NCBI RefSeq assembly: GCF_002504165.1
Contig: NZ_CP021406.1
Span: 62,001 to 126,000 of the forward strand
Source of the DNA: Pacificitalea manganoxidans
GTDB lineage: Bacteria; Pseudomonadota; Alphaproteobacteria; Rhodobacterales; Rhodobacteraceae
Length of the DNA stretch: 64,000 nucleotides
Reading direction: 5' to 3'
The translations under genes were made by a program, and so were the position numbers. Under the pieces are notes generated by a model, which saw only the letters and a program-made list of their open reading frames with translations, did no database searches and was not told where the DNA came from. Positions within the stretch are counted from its first letter, which is position 1, and each line of letters opens with the position of its first letter. This document shows, in pieces, positions 44,905-52,914 of the stretch.

Positions 44905-45204
44905 GGGAATGCCCTTCATCCGGAACGGCAGACCGGAACCCGGCCCGAACCCATCTGAGGGACCCCAAAGGCCCTCATCCGTCAGTCACAAAACCCGAAG
45001 GACACTTTCACTTTTTAGGGGTCTGATGCCGGAGAGTATTAAATGCGAAGCTCTTGAGAACCTATGATCCCACACTTTCCGGCATCAAACCCCAATCAGG
45101 AACAGGATCAGGCCCGAATACCCTTTTCGGCCACCCTCTGGCCCGACCCTCACCGCCCTCATCTTCCTCTCAAACCTCATGATTTCTGCAGGCGGCTTGC
45201 TTTT
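44905..45204. other. Intergenic leader region
   Basis: 300 bases between divergent genes without coding potential I can support; contains the leader element at 45003-45021 and a TTAATA box at 45039-45044 (minus strand). Confidence 0.45.
45003..45021 (-). promoter_or_regulatory. Recurrent leader element
   Basis: On the minus strand CCCCTAAAAAGTGAAAGTG, preceded by TTAATA about 20 bases upstream, matching the arrangement at 33123-33145 almost base for base. Confidence 0.5.
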
Positions 45205-45230
45205 ATTCTCTTTTTGTTCTCTTTTTGCTC
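45205..45230. promoter_or_regulatory. LexA (SOS)-box-like direct repeats
   Basis: ATTC-N7-GTTC-N7-GCTC with TCTTTTT in both gaps. The alphaproteobacterial LexA site is GTTC-N7-GTTC; here two overlapping near-matches with one mismatch each lie 36 bases upstream of the 45266 gene. Confidence 0.45.
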
Positions 45231-45265
45231 TATACCGAGAGCCAAGCTAAGAAGGGAGATCCCCG

Positions 45266-45559
45266 ATGGAAAGCACCACTTACGCCCTGCCCGCGACGCC
45301 AAAGCAGATCGCCTATGCCCGCGCGCTGGCCCTGCGCAACCAGACACTTTTGCCATGGGAGGTTCAGCAAGATCGGCGGTCCCTGAGCGCCTGGATCGAC
45401 GCGCAGGCCAAGCTGAAGCCGGGCGCGCAGGACAGCCGTCCGACATCAAAGCAGGTGGCCTTCGCCGAGCGCCTCGCCCGCATCAAACGCCGCGCCGTGC
45501 CGGATGAGTGCTTTCGCGACAAGGGGCTGATGTCGAAATGGATCGACGGGAACAGGTGA
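45266..45559 (+). CDS. Small repeat-containing hypothetical protein
   Basis: 97 residues with two similar halves: TPKQIAYARALALRN...PWEVQQDRRSLSAWID and TSKQVAFAERLARIKRRAVPDECFRDKGLMSKWID. The repeated K-Q-[IV]-A-[YF]-A plan recurs in DUF3072/plasmid proteins that I cannot name with certainty. AAGGGAG precedes the ATG. The upstream LexA-like boxes suggest induction by DNA damage or by incoming single-stranded DNA. Confidence 0.65.
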   Translation: MESTTYALPATPKQIAYARALALRNQTLLPWEVQQDRRSLSAWIDAQAKLKPGAQDSRPTSKQVAFAERLARIKRRAVPDECFRDKGLMSKWIDGNR

Positions 45560-45587
45560 AGCTGGGCAGACCCTGCGGTGATCGAGA

Positions 45588-46004
45588 TTACTTCAGCCGA
45601 TCAACAACCGATGCCCCGCCCGACCTGGCAAGCGCGATCAGGCTGGACTGGATTTTGGATGTGAAGACGGAACTGAACGTGCCAATGGGCGTGCGGTCCT
45701 CCCAAACATAGGACCGCTCCAGAATATCAGTGTTGATCTCGTCCAGCATGACCCATTTGCGGACATGGGTCTCTAACCCCACGCGCTGCGACTCGATCTG
45801 AGGCACCTCGATGAATTTGCGCGAGGCCAAGGGAGGCTGCGTCGTGATCGGCAGGATGAACACCACGGTCTCGGTATCGGATCTGGCGACAGTGACGGCG
45901 ATACAAACAGGCCGCGTCTTGCGGCCCTCAGTCTCGCCCGTCATCTGTTCGCGTTTCCACAGGAACGGATAGCGGAAAACCTCTCCAGCGGCAGGCTTAG
46001 TCAT
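45588..46004 (-). CDS. PemK/MazF-like toxin
   Basis: 138 residues. EVFRYPFLWKREQ, ETEGRKTRPVCIAVTVAR and VVFILPITTQPP form the SH3-like barrel of PemK/MazF-type endoribonucleases, and VMLDEINTDILERS is the usual C-terminal part. It overlaps the Phd/YefM-type antitoxin gene by eight bases. The pair should be a functional type II module. Confidence 0.75.
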   Translation of the reverse strand: MTKPAAGEVFRYPFLWKREQMTGETEGRKTRPVCIAVTVARSDTETVVFILPITTQPPLASRKFIEVPQIESQRVGLETHVRKWVMLDEINTDILERSYVWEDRTPIGTFSSVFTSKIQSSLIALARSGGASVVDRLK

Positions 46005-46251
46005 CCGCCCGCGTCAAGTCCCGCTCGAGCCCTTCTATCATAAGCGCCTTGAGATCCTCGGGCATCTCGTCGATCATGTGAGCCTGCTGCGTGGCCCCCC
46101 GCGCAAGCTGCTGGTACTGATCCATGCTCATCAGCACGAATTTCGGCTTGCGGTGCTTGGTGATCGCGATCGGCGACCGAATGGCCGCATCGAACAGGTC
46201 ACTGGTGTGCCGCGTCAGGTCGGCCGCCTTGAACTCGGGAAGCTCTTGCAT
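45997..46251 (-). CDS. Phd/YefM-type antitoxin
   Basis: 84 residues. EFKAADLTRHTSDLFDAAIRSPIAITKHRKPKFVLMS carries the Phd/YefM DNA-binding fold (outline), with an acidic toxin-binding tail (EMPEDLKALMIEGLERDL). The start is preceded within 50 bases by a perfect dyad at 46271-46301. Confidence 0.82.
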   Translation of the reverse strand: MQELPEFKAADLTRHTSDLFDAAIRSPIAITKHRKPKFVLMSMDQYQQLARGATQQAHMIDEMPEDLKALMIEGLERDLTRADD

Positions 46252-46270
46252 GATCTAGGTCTCCATTCGT

Positions 46271-46301
46271 GCAGAATATACATACATTCTGGATATTCTG
46301 C
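46271..46301. promoter_or_regulatory. Antitoxin operator dyad
   Basis: GCAGAATAT and ATATTCTGC, perfect 9-bp arms with a 13-base spacer that itself contains ACATTCTGG, a further half-site. Confidence 0.6.
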
Positions 46302-46458
46302 AAGAGATGGGTTGAGCCCTCCCATGTGTCATCCGAACCGCCGCCCGGTCTCAGTGAAGGTGTATTCATTGGCGATTATACCCACGCCTTCCGCGAGTTT
46401 CGGTAGTCCGCTGCGGCGGGCTATCGATACCGGATCGTTCAGGACACGGAGCGCACCA

Positions 46459-46795
46459 ATGGCTGATTACGATCTCGAGGTACTGTCGCTCAGCGAGCTA
46501 AAGAAAATGCCGCAATGACGTCGCCAAGGCGATCTCCACCTATCAAGATCGGCATAAGGCGGACGCCCGCGCCAAGGTGGAAGCTCTTGCTCGGGATCTG
46601 GGCTACTCCCTGGCCGAGCTCGTCGGCACCGAGACGAAATCTTCCCGTGCGCCTGCACCGGCGAAATACCGGCACCCTGAGAACCCGTCGCTCACCTGGT
46701 CTGGCAGGGGGCGCAAACCGCAGGGGTCCGTGAAGGCGCTGGTTTACGGGCGGGACAGGAGCGGCACTGACTGTCAGCCAAGCCCTGTGGTGACG
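46459..46795 (+). pseudogene. H-NS-family gene with frameshift
   Basis: MADYDLEVLSLSELKKM starts at 46459, then an extra C near 46510 throws the frame. The next frame continues DVAKAISTYQDRHKADARAKVEAL, GYSLAELVG and, in the C-terminal DNA-binding part, YRHPENPSLTWSGRGRKPQ with the family's W.GRGR.P core. The last residues also diverge, so a second lesion is likely. Intact members silence foreign AT-rich DNA. Confidence 0.85.
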
Positions 46796-46797
46796 CA

Positions 46798-47320
46798 TCA
46801 GCGCTCCGGCACACCAACTGCCACGACCTCATAATCCCGCGCGGGCCTGCACGCGATCCTCGAGGCGGCCAGGTACTGATCGAGATCGTGATTGAGATGC
46901 GTCAGCCGTGCCTGTTTCGGGGCAAGCCGCGCGATGATCGCATTGGCTTCGTCCAGATCGTTGTGGCCCCGTGGGTCGGGGCTGCCTGGCGGATAGGCGC
47001 AGTCGAGTATAACCAGGTCGAGGGGGGCGGCCTCGAGGACCGCAAAAGTCTCCTCCGGCAGGCCGCGTGTGACGGACAGGTATGCGATCCGTTCCGCCCC
47101 GTGTTCGATCACCCAGCCGAGTGTCGGGCGCGAATGGATCAGCGCGACCGGCGTCAGCGTAACCGGCCCGATGCAGAACGTGTCGCCCGCGGCACAGGTC
47201 TGGAAACGCAGTCGACCGGGGTGTTTCGTCAGGTCATCATAGCCGCGCGGATCATCTGGGCACCAGACGGGCAACGGTTCCGCCAGGCTCCAGCGCATCA
47301 GGGTCAAGCCAAGGCAAGGT
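46798..47320 (-). pseudogene. PhnP-like MBL-fold phosphodiesterase fragment
   Basis: C-terminal half only: VWCPDDPRGYDDL, GWVIEHGAERIAYLS, LDLVILDCAYPP, GHNDLDEANAIIARL and THLNHDLDQYL. The HxHxDH metal site lies in the missing N-terminal half, removed by the IS6 end at 47321. The remaining metal-ligand position is also changed (SVTRGLPE where PhnP has SDTAGLPE). PhnP hydrolyses a cyclic ribose phosphate in phosphonate breakdown; no other phn gene is here. Confidence 0.8.
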
Positions 47321-48129
47321 GTTGTCACATTAACTAGCGTTGCTAATGAGAAATTCTGATGCCGGTATTTCAAGTTGCTCGCGTGATGGCATTCCAGGCG
47401 TCAAATGCTTCGAGGCGGTGATAACGGATTGTTAGGGCATAGCGACGGCGGGAGGGAACAAAGAAGCAGTTTCGAATGGCTGAGTGGATTGATACAAACC
47501 GTTGCAGACTTCCCAGTGAACGATATCCCTGCATTGCCCTTTCCCGCTTTCGAAATGGTAAGTGGCTGTTTTCTGCACGGTTATTCAAACCCTTGTGCGA
47601 CCGATGCTCGACGCCCGGCGCGATCTCGCGTTTGGCTGCACCATAGGACCTCAGCTTGTCGGTGATAAAACGTTTTGGCGTTCGCTCCTGTCTCTTCATC
47701 AATCTGCGCAACAGGCGTTCTGCTGCTTCCTTATCGCGCTTTCGTTGAAGAATTTCATCCAAAACTACGCCGTTCTGATCAACAGCACGCCATAGCCAAA
47801 ACTTCCCGCCTTTGACGTTCACAACGACTTCGTCCAAATGCCAAATATCGCCGGGTCGAGGTTGTCTACGGCGCAAACCGCGCGCGATGGATGGGCCAAA
47901 CCTCACAATCCATCGCCGGATGGTCTCGTACGAGACATCAAACCCGCGTTCCAGAAACATCTCTTCGACCTCACGAAGGCTGAGGTTGAAGCGACAATAC
48001 AGCCAAACAGCATGAGTAATGATTGCTGGCGGAAATCGGTGGCGCTTGTAACTGATCGATTGTTTGCTCATCCGAAATGCCTACGAGCAAATGTCGGCGT
48101 CGGCAATGCGGGTTGGTTTATGTGACAAC
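47321..48129 (-). mobile_element. IS6-family insertion sequence
   Basis: Inverted ends GTTGTCACATTAAC at 47321 and, inverted, GTTTATGTGACAAC ending 48129. One transposase inside. Flanking 8-mers (GGCAAGGT and ACCTGGAC) differ, so the flanks come from different places. Confidence 0.8.
47370..48071 (-). CDS. IS6-family transposase
   Basis: 233 residues, complete. RHRFPPAIITHAVWLYCRF, SLREVEEMFLERGFDVSYETIRRW and the DDE core (WHLDEVVVNVKGGKFWLWRAVD, FITDKLRSYGAA, NRAENSH) are typical. IS6 elements move by replicative cointegrate formation and often sit at the borders of rearrangements, as here. Confidence 0.95.
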   Translation of the reverse strand: MSKQSISYKRHRFPPAIITHAVWLYCRFNLSLREVEEMFLERGFDVSYETIRRWIVRFGPSIARGLRRRQPRPGDIWHLDEVVVNVKGGKFWLWRAVDQNGVVLDEILQRKRDKEAAERLLRRLMKRQERTPKRFITDKLRSYGAAKREIAPGVEHRSHKGLNNRAENSHLPFRKRERAMQGYRSLGSLQRFVSIHSAIRNCFFVPSRRRYALTIRYHRLEAFDAWNAITRAT

Positions 48130-48136
48130 ACCTGGA

Positions 48137-48331
48137 CGGGCACTCTGGCGAAAGCTGACCGGATATCACCGACGAAGCCGCGCAGAGACAAAGATGAACT
48201 GCGTCAAACTACTTAGCCAAGGCATCATGGCTCGAGACTTCGACCGGCAGGTTGCTGAGCTTCAGGTCCGCATCGCAGTGCTTAACCGCTACACCGCTCT
48301 TGGCATACCCGTCACAGAGCCCGGATCATAA
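48137..48331 (+). pseudogene. IS5-family transposase, C-terminal fragment
   Basis: The frame reads GRALWRKLTGYHRRSRAETKM, LLSQGIMARDFDRQVAELQVR and VAVLNRYTALGIPVTEPGS, the end of an IS5-group DDE transposase (YHRRSLVETKM motif). Everything upstream is missing at the IS6 border. Confidence 0.85.
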
Positions 48332-48351
48332 GTCCGTCTGGGGAAAGGGGA

Positions 48352-49220
48352 AGCTCGACCTTCACCCGATTTGTGCAACAGAGCCAATGGGCTATCGACG
48401 AGATGCACCGCAAAGGGCACCCTGCCCCGCCCCACATCTATCGAATTCCTGACTTGGGTCCATAAAAGCTTCTACGACGAGATGCCTGATGAGTTTCGGG
48501 TCATCGAGCATTCTGACGGCACACACGAGCCCATCATTCCGGGAGGCATGCGCCAAGATGACGATCGGGAAGTTGCGGTCGGGCGCCACCTACCTCCTTC
48601 ATCGTCGCGCGTTGCGGCATTCATGGACCATTTCGACAAATGGTTTCAGATTGCGGCGCGGTCTTCAAGCGGACGGATCATCGCGATCGCGTCTGCAGAT
48701 CACCGGCTGAACTACATCCACCCTTTCCCGGATGGTAACGGCCGTGTCAGCAGACTGATGTCTCATGCCATGGCCCTCACAGCGGGGATGGATGGCCAAG
48801 GGTTCTGGTGCGTGGCACGTGGGCTGGCCCGCGGGCTAACCGATCGGGGCGAGTACAAACGGATGATGGATCTGGCCGACAGTCAACGCCGCGGAGACCG
48901 CGACGGACGGGGGAACCTGTCAGAAGCGGCACTGAAGACGTTCAGTGAATGGTTTTTAAAGGTGACGCTCGACCAGATCACCTTCTCAGCAAGATTGTTC
49001 GATCTCGGCGGTTCTTCGGCATGGCGCACTGGAACGAGGCGACGCGCAGATTGTGCTCAAGACCTCTGAGCGCACGGCACGCAACACGCTGCGCAAACTG
49101 ACCGCCGCCGGATACCTGACCTCCGCCTCGGTGAAGACGCCTGTTCGGCTCGCGTTTCCGTTGGATTATCGAGAGCGGCTCTTCCCAAACCTGTTTGGAG
49201 ATGGTGACCTCCCACAATAA
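48352..49220 (+). pseudogene. Fic-domain protein gene with two frameshifts
   Basis: Three frames join one protein: STFTRFVQQSQWAIDEMHRKG at 48355-48420, then the Fic core with IIAIASADHRLNYIHPFPDGNGRVSRLM (the HxFxDGNGRxxR AMPylation motif) to about 49015, then a winged-helix tail ERTARNTLRKLTAAGYLTSAS to a stop at 49220. The lesions lie near 48425 and 49015-49025. Fic proteins with a C-terminal winged helix are common regulators or toxins. The 5' end abuts an IS5 fragment. Confidence 0.82.
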
Positions 49221-49305
49221 CGCTTGGGATGTAGGGAGAAATGCCTGATTGCCGAAATCTTTCTTGGGCGGCGAGAATTCCACTAAGGCTACTCGTGCGT
49301 CACTT

Positions 49306-49321
49306 GTCCACCGCGGTGGAC
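49306..49321. promoter_or_regulatory. parS: parS-like palindrome, copy 1
   Basis: GTCCACCGCGGTGGAC, perfect 16-bp palindrome with the GC centre and length of repABC centromeres (consensus GTTNNNNGCNNNNAAC, here GTC...GAC). Lies 147 bases past the repC stop. An identical copy is at 49436. Confidence 0.7.
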
Positions 49322-49435
49322 ATCTGCTGGTCTGAGATAAACTGAACGACTAACACGCGCCGCTAGGTGCATTTCGGCTTAGCGGCTTCCAAGCGTTTGG
49401 ACAGTCGTCGTCATAAGAGCCGCTTCCTGTTAGAA

Positions 49436-49451
49436 GTCCACCGCGGTGGAC
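49436..49451. promoter_or_regulatory. parS: parS-like palindrome, copy 2
   Basis: Identical GTCCACCGCGGTGGAC, directly adjacent to the repC stop codon at 49453. Two copies 130 bases apart would serve as RepB-binding centromere. Confidence 0.7.
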
Positions 49452-49452
49452 A

Positions 49453-50508
49453 TTAGACGGTTGGCTCATTGGTTTCGGACAGTCGCGTGATCAAAGCTAA
49501 TGGATCAAATTGGTTTTGCCTTTGACCCAGGGTGATACTGTGAAAATACGCTCCAAAGTCCCTGATGCGTTTTCCAAGCTGTAGCATGATGAAGATCGCG
49601 CATGACGCTTTCTGAGCTCCTACAGCACCCATGGCTTTCTCGAATGTTTCTGGGTGAATGCCCATCATGGGTGCAAGCGTTCGAGCATGGTTTTCAATGT
49701 CCAACCAATTTCTAAGTCTCTCTGTGGAGAACGATGTCGCCTGATCGCAGACTGAGGTCAGCAGGTCTGGTTTCAGGGCCTCATTGCTTATGTTGCTATC
49801 TAAATCTTTTTTTTCTTCTTCAGACTTAGATTGGTGCCGGACAGTTTGTCCGTCATTGGCGGGCAATTTCATAGTTTCTAGTGGGTCATCTGGGGTATAC
49901 AAACCTTGGCATTCTGTGTCCGTGTCGGCCAGGAGCGCGTGGTATTCTGGGAGGCTCAGCTTCCTGCGTAGAGCTTTCCGCGCGTGGTTGATGAATGTGT
50001 TGCTGGGATCATGCTCTTCCAAATGGGCGAGCTTTGTAAGGATCTGTTTGCGGACAAATATCCGATCCCGCCGGTTATTCTCCATCTTTTGCGCGATGGC
50101 GAGAAGCTCGCTCGCACGTTGGAGTAGGGGGGCGAGCGACAATCCATAACTGATGCACTCCCCGCCGGACGAGCGAACGCGGTAGCGCTTTCGGTTCGAA
50201 CTGTCATTGCGCTTAATGAACCCGAGTTCAACGAAGCGGTTGATGTGCCTGCGAAGTGTCCGTTCGTCGATTCCGCCAACGCGCTGGCAGATTGAATTGT
50301 TCGACGCAAAAACCGTTTCGCCATGGCCAGGCTTCAGAAAACTGAGCATTGCTTGAAGTGTTTGTATGTGGCCAGGACGCAGACCCAACACGCTGCGTGC
50401 ATCTCTCAGTGCCCTGAAGATGGTCCAGATGTCGGTTTCAGCCGCGGGAATTGTGCCGGGTGCTGCGTCAGCACCAGCGGCTCCGATCGATAGTTTTGTG
50501 AATGCCAT
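49453..50508 (-). CDS. repC: RepC replication initiator
   Basis: 351 residues. AETDIWTIFRALRDARSVLGLRPGHIQTLQAMLSFL and CQRVGGIDERTLRRHINRFVELGFIKRNDSSNRKRY form the winged-helix initiator domain of RepC (outlined); LLQRASELLAIAQKMENNRRDR and ASCAIFIMLQLGKRIRDFGAYF close it. In repABC plasmids oriV lies inside repC. Start ATG 50508. Complete; this replicon defines the plasmid's incompatibility group together with repA, repB and the antisense RNA. Confidence 0.95.
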   Translation of the reverse strand: MAFTKLSIGAAGADAAPGTIPAAETDIWTIFRALRDARSVLGLRPGHIQTLQAMLSFLKPGHGETVFASNNSICQRVGGIDERTLRRHINRFVELGFIKRNDSSNRKRYRVRSSGGECISYGLSLAPLLQRASELLAIAQKMENNRRDRIFVRKQILTKLAHLEEHDPSNTFINHARKALRRKLSLPEYHALLADTDTECQGLYTPDDPLETMKLPANDGQTVRHQSKSEEEKKDLDSNISNEALKPDLLTSVCDQATSFSTERLRNWLDIENHARTLAPMMGIHPETFEKAMGAVGAQKASCAIFIMLQLGKRIRDFGAYFHSITLGQRQNQFDPLALITRLSETNEPTV

Positions 50509-50581
50509 GGTTTGTTCACGACGACCGTTTGGCCCACAACTTTCCCGTCTCTTCCCGAGTTTTCGCTCAGAAAAAGGCAAT

Positions 50582-50605
50582 AAAAATCCGTCCACCGAAG
50601 CGGTG
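50582..50605 (-). terminator. Attenuator-like hairpin in the repB-repC gap
   Basis: CACCG-CTT-CGGTG on the minus strand, then GACGGATTTTTATT: a stem followed by a T-run upstream of repC. This fits the transcription attenuator that the antisense RNA controls in repABC systems. Confidence 0.5.
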
Positions 50606-50609
50606 ACTC

Positions 50610-50740
50610 TTGACCGGTTTGCTGGAGGTTGCTACATCATGAGTGCTAATCGAATGATGAGGGCTCTCCAGGGGAAACTTTGGGGGGCTCTTTTCTTTCT
50701 GGTCTTCGCTTTTCTCCTCTGCTCGCGTTACTCTGTGTGG
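50610..50740 (+). ncRNA. Probable counter-transcribed RNA (incA) of repABC
   Basis: The 238-base repB-repC gap is conserved in repABC plasmids as the site of an antisense RNA that down-regulates repC. On the plus strand TTGACC at 50610-50615 and TACATC 17 bases later make a plausible promoter pointing against repC. Exact ends cannot be read; no clear terminator seen. Confidence 0.4.
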
Positions 50741-50746
50741 CTTGGG

Positions 50747-51715
50747 TTAGGACCCAGAGCCGCTCTCATTCCGCCACCGTTCGAAGAGCTGCAAAAGCGT
50801 TGCTTCCGCGCGCTCTTCGAGCCATTGGCCGAATTCCGGGTTGTCCTTTTTGACGACCTTGATAGCGATTGCTTTCTCATCGACAGTCAGCGTGCCCAAA
50901 GAACTGCCGTGCTTATCTTTGATGACCGACGTCAGACCACGATTGGGCGGCTTTTTGTCGTTACGTGTTTTGCTTGCGCAAGCCGAGTAGACCGCCTGGA
51001 ACTTTTCGGAACTTGGAGTGTCGTCGGGCAGGGCGGCGATTGTCTCTTTGGCGATGTCCAACAAATCTACCTTCACCGATAAGGTAGCCAGATCACCCCA
51101 CTGCCGTCGTCCGATGCCATGTGCTGGCCCGATGAGTTGAACAAGCCCGTCCGGCAGTTGCTCAATGACAACCCTGTGGTTGGATACGCCTTGCCGGGTC
51201 AGGCCTAGAGCATCCTGAATGACACCGGGTTTGTACCCGGATTCATGCATCTCTTTGATAAATAATGATTTTTCTATGAAAGACGGATCTAGCCGGAGGT
51301 TGTTCTCCTGGCCCTGAGCGATCAGAGATGCGTCATCATCCAAGGTTCGAACGATCGCCTTGACCGTGCCACCAACCTTACGGATCGCCGCAAGCCTGCG
51401 GCGACCGTAGATGATGCGGTATCTGTCCGGTTGGGTTGATGGGCGAACCATGATGGGCACTTGTTGGCCATGCTTACGAATGCTCTCGGCCAACTCATCG
51501 ATGCTGGAATCTTCCAGCACCAACCGATCGCGCAGACCATCCATGTCAATCTGATCGGGCTCAATGTCGCGGATCGAGTTTGCTGTGATCTCGCGCAAAG
51601 AGTCGCGCAATCCACCAACAGATCCCGGCAGCTTTGCCGCTTTTGGCGGGGTAGGGGAGGGGGCTGCGCTCTCCGTCTCATCCTTTGGAGGCTGGTTGAA
51701 GATGTTTCGGGCCAT
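50747..51715 (-). CDS. repB: RepB partition protein (ParB homologue)
   Basis: 322 residues. ELAESIRKHGQQVPIMVRP and RYRIIYGRRRLAAIRKVGG form the ParB N-terminal domain; the HTH (GYKPGVIQDALGLTRQGVSNH) follows. The C-terminus ends with the dimerisation part. RepB binds parS and works with RepA. ATG 51715 coincides with the last base of the repA stop region, so the genes are coupled. Confidence 0.94.
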   Translation of the reverse strand: MARNIFNQPPKDETESAAPSPTPPKAAKLPGSVGGLRDSLREITANSIRDIEPDQIDMDGLRDRLVLEDSSIDELAESIRKHGQQVPIMVRPSTQPDRYRIIYGRRRLAAIRKVGGTVKAIVRTLDDDASLIAQGQENNLRLDPSFIEKSLFIKEMHESGYKPGVIQDALGLTRQGVSNHRVVIEQLPDGLVQLIGPAHGIGRRQWGDLATLSVKVDLLDIAKETIAALPDDTPSSEKFQAVYSACASKTRNDKKPPNRGLTSVIKDKHGSSLGTLTVDEKAIAIKVVKKDNPEFGQWLEERAEATLLQLFERWRNESGSGS

Positions 51716-52914
51716 CAGCGACGCCCCCATGCCATTTGGATCGTCTGCTCCAGTTCATCGCCAACGCCGTTCACGCTAGTCAGGGCGCGATCAATTGTCT
51801 TTCTGATGAACTGGCTTGGGTCTACTTCGTAGACGGTCTGTTGGGTCATCCCCGCGTCGGAGATTGCCGTAGACTTCAGCATTGGCTCTGTCATGACCTG
51901 ACCTGCCAGAATCGATCTCAGGTAGCCTGCCATTTGGGTCTGCGGCCCGTCCGACGGTTCATATCTGGTAATCAGGAACTTGACAAAATCCCAGGTAACA
52001 CGCCGACCGATGGCTTCTTCCACGGCCTTGACCGTTTCCGAAGCAAGTTTCAGGAACTGGCTCATGGAAGCGATGTCGAGCATGCCAGGTACCACGGTTA
52101 CCAAAAGCCCCGTCGAGGCTGCCAACGCCGTAAGGGTCAAAAAACCAAGTTGAGGCGGGCAGTCGATCAAAACGATGTCGTAGTTTGCCTCAACCTCTTC
52201 CAGCGCCAAAGCGAGGCGCTCTGCAAAGATGGGCTGTACGCGACGGGCGAGTGCGTTTGCGGTCTCGGTTTCGTACTCCGAAAGCATCAAACCGGCTGGC
52301 ACCATGTCGAGTTTATGAAAGTATGTCTTTTGGATCACGTTTGAGAGCGGAACCTGATCTTCATATCTCAGAGCATCATAGATTGTGCCGCCTTCTGCGA
52401 ACTCGAGCTCAGGCCGAAAGCCGAAAAAGGTGGTCAAACTTGCCTGCGGATCGAGATCCAAGACCAACACTCGGTAGCCTCGCAAGGCATACCGTTGTGC
52501 AAGATGGATCGTTGCTGTCGTTTTTGACGATCCGCCTTTGAAATTGACAATAGATATCACCTGGAGACGATCGCCATCACGTCGACCTGGGCGGTAGCTT
52601 TCTGCGTTCTTTCCAGTGCGCTCCAGAATATCGCGCAAGTCATCAATCTCTTGGGCTGTGTAGAACCTGTGCCCGCGGTTGTCTGCGTGCACTTCCGGGA
52701 AGCTGCCGTCTTTGTGCCGGTTGCGCAGATTAGATGTGCTTACGCGCAGGAGGCTGGCAACTTCGGTAGAACTGAAACGGCGCAGGGACTTTCGTTCTTC
52801 GGGTTCGAAAGCGATCTTCATCTGGCGATCCAAAGACTCAGCCAGATTGTCTGCAAATGCTCCGATGTCGGAAGAGCCTATGCCTTGCGTGTATCCAACG
52901 TTACGATCATCCAT
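51715..52914 (-). CDS. repA: RepA partition ATPase (ParA homologue)
   Basis: 399 residues. An N-terminal MerR-like DNA-binding part (FSSTEVASLLRVSTSNLRNRH) precedes the Walker-type ATPase: ISIVNFKGGSSKTTATIHLA (deviant Walker A), VLVLDLDPQASLTTFFG and DIVLIDCPPQLG. RepA moves RepB-parS complexes and autorepresses the operon. First gene of repABC. Confidence 0.95.
   Translation of the reverse strand: MDDRNVGYTQGIGSSDIGAFADNLAESLDRQMKIAFEPEERKSLRRFSSTEVASLLRVSTSNLRNRHKDGSFPEVHADNRGHRFYTAQEIDDLRDILERTGKNAESYRPGRRDGDRLQVISIVNFKGGSSKTTATIHLAQRYALRGYRVLVLDLDPQASLTTFFGFRPELEFAEGGTIYDALRYEDQVPLSNVIQKTYFHKLDMVPAGLMLSEYETETANALARRVQPIFAERLALALEEVEANYDIVLIDCPPQLGFLTLTALAASTGLLVTVVPGMLDIASMSQFLKLASETVKAVEEAIGRRVTWDFVKFLITRYEPSDGPQTQMAGYLRSILAGQVMTEPMLKSTAISDAGMTQQTVYEVDPSQFIRKTIDRALTSVNGVGDELEQTIQMAWGRR

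Noticed and set aside
45181-45240. TTCTCTTTTTG repeats as part of a CRISPR or iteron array
   Set aside because: Only two units; better explained as overlapping LexA-like boxes or simple repeat.
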